Assembly: GCA_024516035.1 (NCBI GenBank)
Contig: CM044966.1
Coordinates: 22,293,185-22,357,184, forward strand
Length of the DNA stretch: 64,000 nt
Direction: 5' to 3'
Source of the DNA: Bactericera cockerelli
Lineage: Eukaryota > Arthropoda > Insecta > Hemiptera > Triozidae
The translations under genes were made by a program, and so were the position numbers. The notes beneath the pieces are model-generated. The model saw only the letters and a list, made by a program, of their open reading frames with translations, was not told the DNA's origin and ran no database searches. Each line of letters begins with the position of its first letter. Positions within the stretch are counted from its first letter, which is position 1. Shown one piece after another: positions 48,810-60,639 of the stretch.

Positions 48810-49060
48810 ATCTACAGAACGTCTTCTATATGTGTGCAAAATTTTATCAAAATCCTTTAAGTAGTTTTCGAGATTTGCGCGTTACAAGGAATATTTTTAA
48901 CAGACCAACAGACCGACGGACCGACAGACGGACACAAAGCCAAAGTTGCTCAGGAAGTTATGAAACGTCGAAAAATATGAAAAAAATTGAAATCGGAGCA
49001 AAAAATATTTTTTTTTACAAAAACGAACACAATACTTCCAATTTCTAATCTTAGAAATTT
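48810..49060 (+). repeat. Repeat F
   Basis: 'acagaacgtcttctatatg', 'gtagttttcgagatttgcgc', 'acagaccgacggaccgacag' and 'aatacttccaatttctaat' recur at 53535-53825. The type, with a run of 'cagaccgac', is common in insect TEs. Confidence 0.6.
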
Positions 49061-49083
49061 CTCGGAAGTAAAAGAGAATGAAG

Positions 49084-49143
49084 TTAATGTCCTACCTAAA
49101 AGGCGGGGTTATTGCTTGCGGCAATCTCTTCCACCCAACCCTT
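49084..49143 (-). mobile_element. Family L tail fragment
   Basis: 'gtcctacctaaaaggcgggg', 'ggcaatctcttccacccaac'. Confidence 0.6.
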
Positions 49144-49147
49144 TTTG

Positions 49148-49385
49148 TGGGTAGCTCAGAATTATAGGACTTTTACTTATCTTTTAATATCCTATTATCT
49201 TATTTTTTGCCTATAATTCCGCCACTGGTCGCTGCTCACTTTAAAGCAGCTACTCATTTTTACTCACGAGGTATGCGTGGACCCCGAACACCCAAGAACA
49301 GAACAGAAAAAAGCATGCCCCGCTGGGGATCGAACCCAGATCACCGTGCGTGCAACGCCTGGTGCACTAACTCACGAATAATAAT
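49148..49385 (-). mobile_element. SINE S6
   Basis: Antisense body 'cagaattataggacttttac', 'actcacgaggtatgcgtgga', 'ccccgctggggatcgaaccc', head to 'gcactaactcac'. The right end is cut. Confidence 0.8.
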
Positions 49386-49457
49386 AATAAAATCCGATCA
49401 TTTCGCGAGTACCAACAGACATACTTTTGCCACAGACAATTCCCAACTTCCCCAAAT

Positions 49458-49650
49458 AAGGGTTGGGTGAAAGAGATTGCCACAGGCAATAACCCCGCCC
49501 TTTAGGTAGGACTTAACTTCTTTCTCTTTTTTGTTCTTGTTTCTTTGCTCAATCCATATAATTTTTTATTATAATTTCATTGTATTTTACTGAATATATT
49601 TTTGTTCAACCTAATAAAGCATGTACCTACTATAACAGTAATAATAATAA
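49458..49650 (+). mobile_element. Family L LINE-like 3' end (near full)
   Basis: 'gggttgggtgaaagagattg', 'ggcaataaccccgcccttta', 'ttaacttctttctctttttt', 'ctaataaagcatg' and an ATAATAATA tail. Confidence 0.65.
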
Positions 49651-49775
49651 TAATACACTCTCACCAAATTCAACAGGACCCCGAGCGTTATTCTAGAATT
49701 CCACCAGACGTGGCAATGGTTAACCTTCATCTAGGCTCAATAATTGCTCGCAAACTCAACAAGCTCAACTTATTA

Positions 49776-49891
49776 AATGTATGTGGGTACAATAGTTGGA
49801 CAGAAGTACCAACCATAGGACACCACTAGCAGAAACACTCTCATGTATGTGGGTACAATAGTTGGACAGAAGTACCAACCATAGGACACCA
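49776..49891. repeat. ~65-bp tandem duplication
   Basis: 'atgtatgtgggtacaatagt' through 'caaccataggacacca' occurs twice. Confidence 0.9.
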
Positions 49892-49997
49892 GAGGTCTTA
49901 AATCAGGATAATAATATTCAAGATTTTACGCAGTTACTGTTTGAAAATTCATGGTTCGTTTGTAAATCTTAACAACATAAAGTACTTTTCATGTTAC

Positions 49998-51840
49998 GGA
50001 CCTCAGTAGCTTGATCGATGAGGAGGTGGGTGGTTCAAGTCCCGGTTTCAGCGTAGATTTGGTATAACTTTTATGGGTAGCCTGGCTTGAGGGTCAATCT
50101 TTCTTTTAATTTAGTAAATCGAGTTTGTGTAGTTGTGATAACACAAAAGATGATTAACACATACAGGGTGTCCCACCAAACATGGACACCTCAAATTACT
50201 CGGCCCCTGAAAGAGTTTTTGAAAAATAAAAAATCCTAGGGTACATGGTCTAATTATGCGGTTCCAGTCATGAAATTTTTTTTATACAGGGTGGTTCAAA
50301 AGTCAGAAATTGAGGTGTCAACTTTCGATTTTTAAATGGATCGACCTGAATTTTATTTGATAATTTTACTTCTAAATGGTTCCTGAGTACTTTTTTAAAC
50401 AAAAATTTTACATACAGGGTGGTTTTTTTTCGACCAATTTTTTTTCTAAATCTCGAATAACTCAAGTTTGTTTAATTTTTTCGATAACAAGAATAGAAAG
50501 TGTTTGTGTAATGAAAACACGCACTTTCAATTGGCATCAATTTTTTTTATCCAGGGTGGTTCACAAGTGAAATAATGACTTGATTTTTTTTAAAACTGAG
50601 TTTTTTTTAATTTTTAATTTGGGATTAATAATTCTAACCTAATTTTACACATTTTTTGTTAGTCATATCGAAAAACAAAACTAAAGTGTTGTACAGGGTG
50701 AGACATAATTTTTTTGTGACATCCTGTATATGGGCAGTCAAAAAGACGTAAAATTAAATATAAAAACTAAATGTGCAAGAAAAACTTTGATTTTTAATTA
50801 TATAAAAAAGTTATGGTGTTTTAACTAATATTGTCGCATGGACCACCCTGTAGATATTTTCTTAAAACATCATAATTATGGGTAGTCGAAATTGTCTGAA
50901 ATTCAACGAAGACTTCGAATCGTGGGGAAAAACAAGTAAAAAACACGAATTTTGAAGCCATTTTCAATTTGGTGTACACACTGAATGATTTTAAAACTAG
51001 AATTAAAAAGTAGGTAGGTGTAGACACAAAATTGAAAATGGCTTTTTGAATTCATTTTTTTTTCTTTCACATTTGGACTCCTCGTTGAATTTTAGATAAT
51101 TTCGACTACCCATATGATGTTTTAAGAAAATATCTACAGGGTGGTCCATGCGACAATATTAGTTAAAACACCATAACTTTTTTATATAATTAAAAATCAA
51201 AGTTTACCTTGCACATTTAGTTTTTATATTTAATTTTACGTCTCTTTGACTGCCCATATACAGGATGTCACAAAAAAATTATGTCTCACCCTGTACAACA
51301 CTTTAGTTTTGTTTTTCGATATGACTAACAAAAAATGTGTAAAATTAGGTTAGAATTATTAATCCTAAATAAAAAATTAAAAAAACTCAGTTTTAAAAAA
51401 AATCAAGTCATTATTTCACTTGTGAACCACCCTGTATAAAAAAAATTGATGCCAATTGAAAGTGTGTGTTTTCATTACACAAACACTTTCTTTTCTTGTT
51501 ATCGAAAAAATTAAACAAACTTGAGTTATTCGAGATTTAGAAAAAAAATTGGTCGAAAAAAAACCACCCTGTATGTAAAATTTTTGTTTAAAAAAGTACT
51601 CAGGAACCATTTAGAAGTAAAATTATCAAATAAAATTCAGGTCGATCTATTTAAAAATCGAAAGTTGACACCTCAATTTCTGACTTTTGAACCACCCTGT
51701 ATGAAAAAAATTTCATGACTGAAACCGCATAATTAGACCATGTACCCTAGGATTTTTTATTTTTCAAAAACTCTTTCAGGGGCCGAGTAATTTGAGGTGT
51801 CCAAGTTTGGTGGGACACCCTGTATATGATAACTTTTTTT
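49998..51840 (+). mobile_element. SINE S2 split by palindromic element B
   Basis: The S2 head is at 49998-50065 and the tail reaches 'gattaacaca' at 50163; the missing tail end 'tgataac' resumes after the palindrome at 51825. This proves that the palindrome moved into a SINE. Confidence 0.85.
50166..51822. mobile_element. 1.66-kb palindromic TA-flanked element, copy B
   Basis: Same ends and internal order as copy A (CAGGGTGTCCCACCAAAC), with TA at 50164-50165 and 51823-51824. Arms are reverse complements across almost all their length. The two copies are close relatives but not identical (several short indels). No coding. Confidence 0.88.
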
Positions 51841-52189
51841 ATTTTTCATGTTTTCAACTGCATGGTCATATCAAGACAGTGGTTTTATCCATTGCTGGGT
51901 ACCCACAAATCAGCTTTTCCCTATTTTTGAATTTTCATAAAAACTCACAAATCTGTAAACAATCAGTCCCCTAGATTTAAACAATGATTTCTACGGGGAC
52001 TACACAGTTTGGAGTAGTATATTCCCTCCGTGGGATTGAGGAAAATCTTAATTAGGGCGAAATTAAAAGACAATATCAGCTGATATAATCTAAGGTTTGG
52101 CTTAGATTTACCAATCCTGTTTCATAATACGTCCCTAGATAACAGCAACAAGTGACCGTTATTCAGTACACTTACCATAAATCACGCTT

Positions 52190-52560
52190 TACACACCCGT
52201 GTGGCAAAATGTAGCAATTCTCTATTGTATCTATGTTATGTATGTGGACCTATATTCAGTGCACTCACCATACATTATCTATGTTATGTATGTGGACCTA
52301 TATTCAGTGCACTCACCATAGCTCTACACACCGGTGTGTCAAAATGCAGCAATTATCTATTGTATCTATGTTATGTATGTGGACCTATATTCAGTGCACT
52401 CACCATACATTATCTATGTTATGTATGTGGACCTATATTCAGTGCACTTACCATATTTCACACACCCGTGTGGCAAAATGTAGCAATTATCTATTGTATC
52501 TATGTTATGTATGTGGACCTATATTCAGTGCACTTACCATACATTATCTATGTTATGTAT
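52190..52560. repeat. Higher-order tandem repeat
   Basis: A 46-bp unit ('tatctatgttatgtatgtgg', 'acctatattcagtgcact') alternates with a ~60-bp 'cacccgtgtggcaaaatg' spacer; about three higher-order units. Confidence 0.9.
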
Positions 52561-52668
52561 GTCAGGCTAAGGCTACGAGTTGTAGATCCGATATGATAAA
52601 TAATGTAAGTCGGAATTTAGCTCGTTCATGGTCAAGGTGAGATTTCTGGAACTTGTTAGACCGATCCA

Positions 52669-53185
52669 GTACCGAGAATTGGACTATAGACATTTAGCTT
52701 TGAATAATATTGTTTGTTATAGAATTGAATTGAATTTTACTGTGATAATATACAATATTGTATGAACACAATTGCTTAAATCTAATGTAGTAATAACATT
52801 CCAATATAAATATAATTTGCTTAATACTAATATGTATAATGATGATAATTTTAATTAAAACTTTTAAACTTGTAACAGTTTTTACCCCTGGCGCTGCGCT
52901 GGTGGCCACAAAAAAAAATATATGAAATTGTTCGATAATGCGCAGTACCGAGGATTGGAGTATAGACATTTAGCTCTGAATAATATTTTTTGTTATAGAA
53001 TTTTAATTAAAACTTTTAAACTTGTATTAGTCTCAACTCCTGGAGCTGGTTGTCACAAAAAAAATGAAATTATTAGATAATGCGCAGTGCCGAGAAAATT
53101 GGACTATGACGATTTGCTTTCCTTTAATCATTGTTTGATATAAAATTTTAATTAAAAACTTATGAATTTGTAACAGTCTTAATCC
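52669..53185. repeat. Diverged tandem repeat, three units
   Basis: Units start near 52669, 52945 and 53085, sharing 'accgagaattggacta', 'catttagct' and 'attttaattaaaactt'. The first is interrupted. Confidence 0.6.
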
Positions 53186-53199
53186 TGGTGGCTCTACAC

Positions 53200-53310
53200 A
53201 AATACGTTGTACGTTGGTTGGTTCAAATACGTTGGTTCAAATCCCACCCAAGTACGTTGGTTCAAATCCCACCCAATGTATGATTTTTTCATAAAAAATA
53301 AACTAAATAA
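53200..53310 (+). mobile_element. SINE S1 fragment with duplicated B box
   Basis: 'acgttggttcaaatcccacc' is repeated three times in part, then the S1 body start 'atgattttttcat'. Confidence 0.6.
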
Positions 53311-53534
53311 GAGTGGCATCAAAACAACTGCTTGAAAAAAATGGACTCTTTAGGGCCAAATTATGAAACAGGATTTAAGTTGAGATAACCCAGATTCTCC
53401 CTCAAGTTGGCGGGTCAACCAATCACAGCGCACTATAAGTAGCCTGAACCTACACCTCAGTTGTTTGGGGGTAATTTTTTCTTGACATGACAAGTTAGTG
53501 GTCAGGCGCATAGTCTCTATGACCAAGAACCGCT

Positions 53535-53825
53535 AGTGCGAAGTTGATCGATAATGGTACCATCCACAGAACATCTCTTATATTTGAAAAAAAAATGGTC
53601 AAAATCTGTTCAGTAGTTTCTGAGATTAGCGCCTTACAAGCAATGTATTTAACAGACCGACAACCGACAGTCAGACAAAAAAAAACCAAAGTTGCTTAGG
53701 AGGTTATGAAACGTCCAGAAATATGAAAATATTGAAATCGGAGCAAAAAAAAATATTACTATTTTTACAAAAACGAACACAATACTTCCGATTTCTAATA
53801 TTAGAAATTTCTCGGATGTAACAAT
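53535..53825 (+). repeat. Repeat F, second copy
   Basis: Matches 48810-49060 in order, then an (ATA)n tail at 53830-53850. Confidence 0.65.
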
Positions 53826-54416
53826 GTAATAATAATAATAATAATAATAATAAAGATGATCAAGCGTTAAATACATAAAATATTTATGTTGCTGACCCAG
53901 ATTCCTCTTGATATAAAATAAATTGCTTCTAATTTCTCACTTTATTACATGAGACGTAACATATTTTTTTTATCAAATGCGCGCGCAAGGTCAATATTCC
54001 GGCGGTTTTTACACAAGTGTAAATATACAGGGTGTACCATCATACAATGCTAGAATTACTGGGTGCCTGAGTAGTAAATGTTAGTTCTTGGCTTAATAGT
54101 TATTTATGCTATTTAATATTTCTAATATTCTCTAATAATAATCTAATAATAATCATTAGATTTAATATTATTATGCCAATATAATTACCCCAAGGAGCAA
54201 AACTGGCCAAGTCAGAGGATAGTTTGAAGTTAAAAATATTTACAAATTGAAAACGGATTTTAATAAATAAATAAAAAAAAACGGTTTAGTACCAAGATAA
54301 CTTGGCCGCAAACAAGATATCACTGCATTATTGGCTAAAACTTTTGAATAAGAGTTTTGGAATTTGACCCTTTTTTCAACGGTACTTTTTTGTGGGATTA
54401 TTATTATCTTTATACA

Positions 54417-54560
54417 GGTATAGTAGCTTTATCGATAAGGCGCCACACTTGTAACCTGGAGGTCGGTGGTTCAAGTCCCGGTTTCAGCGTAAATTTAGTG
54501 AACTACTCAATTGTGACATCACGATCGTGATCAACACAAATAAATATGATAACTTACCTT
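54417..54560 (+). mobile_element. SINE S2, full
   Basis: 'tagtagctttatcgataagg', 'cacttgtaacctggaggtcg', 'ggttcaagtcccggtttcag', tail 'cgtgatcaacacaaata'. Confidence 0.85.
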
Positions 54561-54885
54561 ACCTCGGCAGTATAACACGGTAATTTCTATTCTAAAACAT
54601 CCTGTGTTCATGAAGAAAGCTTATGAGATCAACCTTTGGACCCTATACAGAAACATCTCCCCGACGAACATGAACTACTTATTATTTTTGGAATTTTAAT
54701 TTCGCCCCATTGTGTCTTTTTTTGTGGAAATATTTTGCGACAAATTCCAAACTAAACATTTTTGAGAAATGACTCGAAAACATAAGAACATACTTGATCT
54801 GATTTTCGAAAACATTGAAACAAAAATACATGACCGTGGTGTGTTTTAAGTGTCTCTTTAGTATCGCGGTGACAAGGACTTAATC

Positions 54886-55240
54886 ATCATCATTGGGTGG
54901 CGTCATCGTGAACGATGGTAGCCAGACAGTTAAGGAATGACTGAACATTTCTACCACTGTCCTTACAAGGAGGCTAATAAATGACAAGGGCCCCAGAACC
55001 AAGCCAATGCTGGTCTACTCCCTGTTTATAGTACCCCAGCTAGACTGCTGGTCTACTCCCTGTTTATAGTCCCCCAGCCAGACTGCTGGTCTACTCCCTG
55101 TTTATAGTCCCCCAGCTAGACTGCTGGTCTACTCCCTGCTTATAGTTCCCCAGGCAGACTGCTGGTCTGTTCCCTGTTTATAGTCCCCCAACTAGACTGC
55201 TGGTGTACTCCCTGTTTATAGTCCCCCAGTCAGACAAATT
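54886..55240 (+). repeat. Dispersed repeat D with 38-bp end unit amplified ~6x
   Basis: The left part matches 7147-7330. From 55009 the end unit 'gctggtctactccctgttta' plus 'tagtcccccagccagact' repeats at 55009, 55047, 55084, 55122, 55161 and 55199. Confidence 0.9.
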
Positions 55241-55499
55241 TAATTATGGGCAGTTTGAATTTACCTCGTTTTTTAATTTAGTTTAACGTCGCTTTTAATT
55301 CACCGTTTTAAAAAGGGTATAGGCCTCCGTTGTGTTTGCGCACTTAAAAAAACACGTGATGAAGTAAATTTTTTTAAACGTATAATAATATAATTGCATC
55401 AGGTGCGATAGTAATGTTTCAATCAAGCCCTAAATAATCCAAGTTGATCGATTATTTTGAGTAGTATAATGATACATTACATCTAGCCACAAAAAAATA

Positions 55500-56128
55500 C
55501 CAAGCCACTCACTTGACGGCACTGAAGACACTTCCATACTTCTTACAGTACCAAGCCACTCACTTGACGGCACAGAAGACACTTCCATACTTCCTACAGT
55601 ACCAAGCCACTCACTTGACGGCACTGAATACACTTCCATACTTCCCACAGTTCCAACCCACTCACTTGACGGCAGTGAATACACTTCCATACTTCCTACA
55701 GTCCCAAACCACTCACTTGACGGCACTGAATACATTTCCATACTTCCTACAGTCCCAAACCACTCACTTGACGGCACTGAATACACTTCCATACTTCCTA
55801 CAGTCCCAAACCACTCACTTGACGGCACTGAATACACTTCCATACTTCCTACAGTACCAAGCCACTCACTTGACGGCACTGAATACACTTCCATACTTCC
55901 TACAGTCCCAAACCACTCACTTGACGGCACTGAATACACTTCCATACTTCCTACAGTACCAAGCCACTCACTTGACGGCACTGAATACACTTCCATACTT
56001 CCTACAGTCCCAAACCACTCACTTGACGGCACTGAATACACTTCCATACTTCCTACAGTACCAAGCCACTCACTTGACGGCACTGAATACACTTACATAC
56101 TTCCCACAGTACCAAGCCACTCACTTGA
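55500..56128. repeat. 51-bp satellite, 12.3 units
   Basis: Units contain 'actcacttgacggcactgaa' and 'cacttccatacttcctacag'. Since 51 is divisible by three, long frames stay open on both strands. From unit 4 on, CAGTCCCAAACC and CAGTACCAAGCC forms mostly alternate, giving a 102-bp higher-order period. Not supported as a gene. Confidence 0.95.
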
Positions 56129-56254
56129 CACATGGCAGCCGCAAGATAAAAAGTAGATTATTTTCCATATCTGTTTTTCCCTACTGGTAAAATATCCGGT
56201 GGCTGAAATTTTATAACATAGTTCAATCACATATTATGTGATTTAAATGTGCAA

Positions 56255-56430
56255 TAAATTACAAGGCAATGACCCCACCCTTTAGTTAGGACATAATTAT
56301 GTGTATATTTATTTTTTTATTGTTAATTTTTTCCTCTTTTTGCTTCTTCTTATATTGTATATTAATTTGTAATTTTCTGTGTTTTATATAATACATATTA
56401 TGTCCTTATTTATAAAGTATAAAATAATAA
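56255..56430 (+). mobile_element. Family L tail, worn
   Basis: 'aaggcaatgaccccaccctt', 'tagttaggacataa', ending in ATAATAATAA. Confidence 0.6.
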
Positions 56431-57000
56431 TAATAATAATTTTTTTCTATTCTAACTTGGAACCCACGGGAAAAAAAGGCCACGTTCACAAAACATTCGG
56501 ATATCAACCATAACGAAGCACGGGTTAAAACGCTTGTTATCAACACGACATTATAATATAATTAGCTAACTCATTGAGTTTCTTTTCATTTAGAAATTGA
56601 GTTTTTACGTTGTATCAGAGCCTCAGTTATATTTTTGGGGAGAAACATTTTGGACAATAATGTTCACGACTAAGGTTATGGCCCAGATTTTCAAATAATG
56701 GCAGACACAGTTCATCCCTGATGTTGTGACATTTTGTTTCCACATAGTGAAATAAGACATTCGACGTGGAAATTTTATTTCCGACAAATATTTTAAATAT
56801 CTAAATTACGTGTGTGTATAAGGTTGTTAGAATCGTCTAAGGCTATGGCCCAAATAATGTTCATTTTTTTTGGTTTGACATCATCAACATTAAGAGAGAC
56901 ATTGGAAACAAAACCAGACCTACGTCAGTCAACTGTAAACGCACTAAAATGTATTTAAAATAATTATGTATGTATGTATGTATGTATGTATGATTTTCTT
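56431..57000. other. No gene recognised; (ATGT)n at 56967-56992
   Basis: AT-rich sequence, one tetranucleotide microsatellite directly before the S6 copy. Confidence 0.5.
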
Positions 57001-57004
57001 TGTG

Positions 57005-57280
57005 GTGAAGCACAAGGCCTCTTCACAATTTTTGTGGGTAGCGCAGCATTACTAAGAGCCTCCTGTACTTTTCGAATTCTATTACTTTTAATTTCTTTTT
57101 ACTCTGGTAATGCCACCACTGGTTGTTACTCATACAAGTAACTACTCATTTTTCCTCACGAGGTATGAGTGGACCCCGAACATCCAAGTACAGAGCAGAA
57201 AATTTCCTGCCCCGCTGGGAATCAAACCCAGATCACCATGCGTGCAATGCCAGCGCGATAACTCACTCTGCCACGGTGAC
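57005..57280 (-). mobile_element. SINE S6, full
   Basis: Antisense 'agcacaaggcctcttcacaa', 'ttttcctcacgaggtatgag', 'ccccgctgggaatcaaaccc', 'cactctgccacggtgacta'. The left end abuts the ATGT microsatellite, as at 63035. Confidence 0.88.
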
Positions 57281-57844
57281 TACTTAACCCTTATCTTGGC
57301 AATGTGTCCATATGGATACCATCAGTTTTTTTTACTCTTTTGGCCCAAAATGAATCCTAAAGCATTTTTTCTTCCACAAAACATTTAATTTTTTTACACT
57401 TTATTTAAAGTGGAGATGGAGTAAAGTAGGATGGAGCTCTTCCTTTCAATCATCCAATTATCATCCTCCTTTACTTTTTCAAAAAATAAATGAAAAAATA
57501 AAAATTGAAATTCTCTGCCAAGATAAGGGTTAATAATAATTATGATTACTATGATGAAGCCAGCAGCAAAGGACCCAGTGCCACACTGCCCAAGGCATCT
57601 GGTAGACCAGCGGTTCCCAACATGTTGGCCGCGGGCAGCTCGCTACTGGGACGCGGATGCTGGCCGAAACGCAAGAAGTAATATTCCAATATCGCAAAAT
57701 AAAATCGGGATGGGACGCAAAATTGTATTAAAAATATTATTTATTTTTTTAAGCTTTATCAGGAGGACAAAGTACAATGGTATCAGTATAAAATTAAGAA
57801 AAAAACAAACAAACAAATGACAAAATAAATAGGTAAAAAAAAAA

Positions 57845-57910
57845 ATAACAATAATGTCCTACCTAAAGGGCGGGGTTATTGCCTGTGGCAATCTCTTCCA
57901 CCCAACCCAA
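57845..57910 (-). mobile_element. Family L tail fragment
   Basis: 'gtcctacctaaagggcgggg', 'ggcaatctcttccacccaac'. Upstream minus-strand tail reaches ~57740. Confidence 0.6.
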
Positions 57911-58066
57911 CTCTTGGGCCCCCAAGCTAAAAAGGTTGGGAACCGCTGACGTAGACTATTATTATCCGCCGGTTTCTTTTCCCTAGTTTGGTCGCGGATG
58001 CTGACCTTGGTAGACAACTGAGCTAGAGTGCAGCCGAATGTATACACTTTTTTTTGCTCTCAAACC

Positions 58067-58452
58067 CACCAGCCTTGCCAATATGAAATGTGATATGGGA
58101 AGGCAATATGCTGGAGCAACCCTAGAACCAAATATGATACACAGAGTGATTCAGAAAGGATTTCCACACCAGCCTTGCCAATATGAAATGTGATATAAGA
58201 ATACGCTGGAGCAACCCTAGAACCAAATATGATACACAGAGTGATTCAGAAAGGATTTCCACACCAGCCTTGCCAATATGAAATGTGATATAAGAATACG
58301 CTGGAGCAACCCTAGAACCAAATATGATACACAGAGTGATTCAAAAAGGATTTCCACACCAGCCTTGCCAATATGAAATGTGATATAAGAATACGCTGGA
58401 GCAACCCTAGAACCAAATATAATACACAGAGTGATTCAGAAAGGATTTCCAC
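58067..58452. repeat. 95-bp tandem repeat, ~4 units
   Basis: Units start at 58071 (100 bp), 58171, 58266 and 58361, each with 'agccttgccaatatgaaatg' and 'acagagtgattcagaaagga'. Copies are >95% identical, so the expansion is recent. Confidence 0.95.
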
Positions 58453-58561
58453 TGTCCTCATTGTTATTGAACACCTTGTATTTTTTTGTTTGATTGTTGG
58501 TTAAACTGCACTTTTAGATTTACTTTCCTTCGCTTAGGTATAGAAAGGAAAGTATTGGACC

Positions 58562-58700
58562 TTTGTATTGAGTCACTTCTCGCCCATCAGAGGGGAGACA
58601 TACTACGGGATGGGCAGGCTACAACACAGACCACAAGCGTCTACGGTAGCTCCTGTTTCATGGCTATGAAATAAAAAAAAACTGAGAAACACTCATCTTT
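58562..58700 (+). mobile_element. SINE S3, 3' half
   Basis: 'cacttctcgcccatcagagg', 'catactacgggatgggcagg', 'gtagctcctgtttcatggct', tail 'gaaacactcatctt'. Confidence 0.8.
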
Positions 58701-58812
58701 AATTGATTCGGCTCGTAATGATTCGGCTCGTATTGATTCAGCTCATATTGATTCGGATCGTATTGTTCCGCCCCTGTTTCGACCACAGATCCGACTCGAG
58801 CCCTGGTGAGTA
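58701..58812 (+). repeat. Left direct repeat with GATTCGG(C/A)TCGTA units
   Basis: 15-bp units ('attgattcggctcgt' type) then 'gttccgcccctgtttcgacc' and 'agccctggtgagtat'. The same sequence is at 59809-59992. Confidence 0.85.
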
Positions 58813-59365
58813 TATAGATAAAATATACTTATACTTATTATGCACTAAGGCTCTAGATATTGAATCTTATTTCATAACTATTGCAAATAAACTCTCAGCT
58901 ACACATTTATTACAATTTGATAAAATAAAAGCAAAATTATACAAAAAAGGTTTAAGTCTTCACAAAAACACATCCAACACCTTAGTTTTCCATATGTGTA
59001 ACATTCAGAGATTTGGTGAAGAATTAATTAAAAAATACAGATCAAAATTAAACAAAGAAACAATAATTCAATATGAAACACTAGTAGAAGAAAAAAATAT
59101 TAAATTTTGCATAGAAAAATACACAGATGGACCTGCCTTCAACAGTAATACCTGGAAAAATACCAACCAAATTAATAGACACTGGGTCACAAGATTCACC
59201 ACCCATGGCTTCCATCACAAATTCTGTACCAATAAGTTATACCATACTGATCTTAATAACTGTATTTGCATAATCTGTAACTCAACCATCAAAGATAGAT
59301 ACCATTTATACAAGCACCTTAATGGGGAAACCCTCACCACTTTCCTTGAAAAACTTCATCAGTGA
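58813..59365 (+). mobile_element. Non-LTR retrotransposon ORF2 C-terminal remnant
   Basis: An open frame of ~180 codons ends at 59363-59365. It carries a C-terminal zinc-knuckle-like motif (CICIICNSTIKDRYHLYKHL), of the kind found at the ends of I/R1/Jockey-type ORF2 proteins. The RT part is absent, as expected of a 5'-truncated copy. Confidence 0.55.
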
Positions 59366-59808
59366 ATATCGGATGGTTGCATTCTTATTTTTGTAATTTT
59401 TATTATAGAAATGTTTCATGTTTTTAATCTTAAATCCCTAAATGTCTGTTTATACATAGTCCTGTTGATTGTGACTTGCTAACTTAGCTTTGTAATTACA
59501 AAATATCATGTTGTGGGTTCATAAAATTCATGAATAAGTGGTTTCTATAAAGATCTAGAATAGGCAGAATGGAATGTGTCTGAGTGGTGATAGTGTCATT
59601 AAAATTACAGTTATCTGCCACATAATAATATCATATACAAAGCTCATGATTCAAAATATTTCTCTTTTGTAATATCTATGTATAATGTACCTACCTACTT
59701 TTATATAAATACTCTGTATACTACATGTACCTACATTGTATAAAATATGTACCTATTATGTAAATAAAACTACAACTTTAGTTGTGATACTGTTCAAAAT
59801 AATAACTA

Positions 59809-59992
59809 TTCGGATCGTATTGATTCGGCTCGTATTGATTCAGCTCTTTATGATTCGGCTCGTATTGATTCGGATCGTATTGATTCGGCTCGTATTGATT
59901 CGGATCGTATTGATTCGGCTCGTATTGATTCGGATCGTATTGTTCCGCCCCTGTTCCGACAAAAGATCTGACTCCAGCCCTGGTGAGTATCT
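59809..59992 (+). repeat. Right direct repeat with expanded 15-bp units
   Basis: About ten 15-bp 'attgattcggctcgt' or 'attgattcggatcgt' units, then 'gttccgcccctgttccgac' and 'agccctggtgagtatctgc', matching the left repeat. The LINE remnant sits between. Confidence 0.88.
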
Positions 59993-60153
59993 GCAAGCTC
60001 ACGGCTCACCTTGCCTCTAGAATATGACCACTTATGGCTAACTTCCTACTAGGAGACTACGAGCTATCTAAAGGCCACAGAATGCAGCCATACAGTTTGA
60101 GTGAGCGATAGGTTCACTTTTCCTTGTTTCGCGTCGAGTTCTACAATTTTGCA

Positions 60154-60375
60154 CCGACCTCAGTAGCTTTTTTGTTTTTGAATTTGTATTTAACTATTCA
60201 AATTTTTGAACAGTTTACATAGGTGTAGGTAGCTTAAAATCAACTCAAATTATAAATATTCCTTGATAGATAAGGCGGCGGACTTGTAACCTGGAGGTCG
60301 GTGGTTCAAGTCCTGGTTTCAGCGTAGATTTTGTAAAGCGAGTTTGAGTATAGTTGTGATATCACGGAAGTCATT
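60154..60375 (+). mobile_element. SINE S2 with a ~95-bp insertion in its head
   Basis: 'accgacctcagtagctt' is separated from 'ttgatagataaggcggcgga' by an AT-rich insert (60171-60265). The rest follows S2. Confidence 0.8.
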
Positions 60376-60424
60376 AAGACACTTTTTAACTTTATTTCTC
60401 AAAATAAAGATTCATATTTTTGTA

Positions 60425-60639
60425 ACGCGCTAGTCTGGTAATCCAGGTAGCGTAGGGTTCCCTTGGTTTGAATCCCACCCAGTGCATGAATTTTTCTTCA
60501 TTCATTTTCTACCCCCTAAAGAGTCATAGCCACAAACTCAAATTCATGAGAAAAAATTCATACACTGGGTGGAGAATTCGAACCAACGAATCCCTACGCT
60601 ACCTGGATTACCAGCGTTCACCACTCTACTACCAGTGCA
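60425..60639. mobile_element. Head-to-head inverted pair of SINE S1
   Basis: A sense S1 (60425-60535) is followed at once by an antisense S1 (60527-60639), so the pair forms a ~100-bp stem. The A-box ends are outermost. Confidence 0.85.

Noticed and set aside
52201..52640. Cys/Tyr-rich 131-residue frames
   Set aside because: They arise from the 46-bp tandem repeat; no start context or exon evidence.
55430..56190. 220-residue frames on both strands as genes
   Set aside because: They follow from a 51-bp satellite whose length is a multiple of three.
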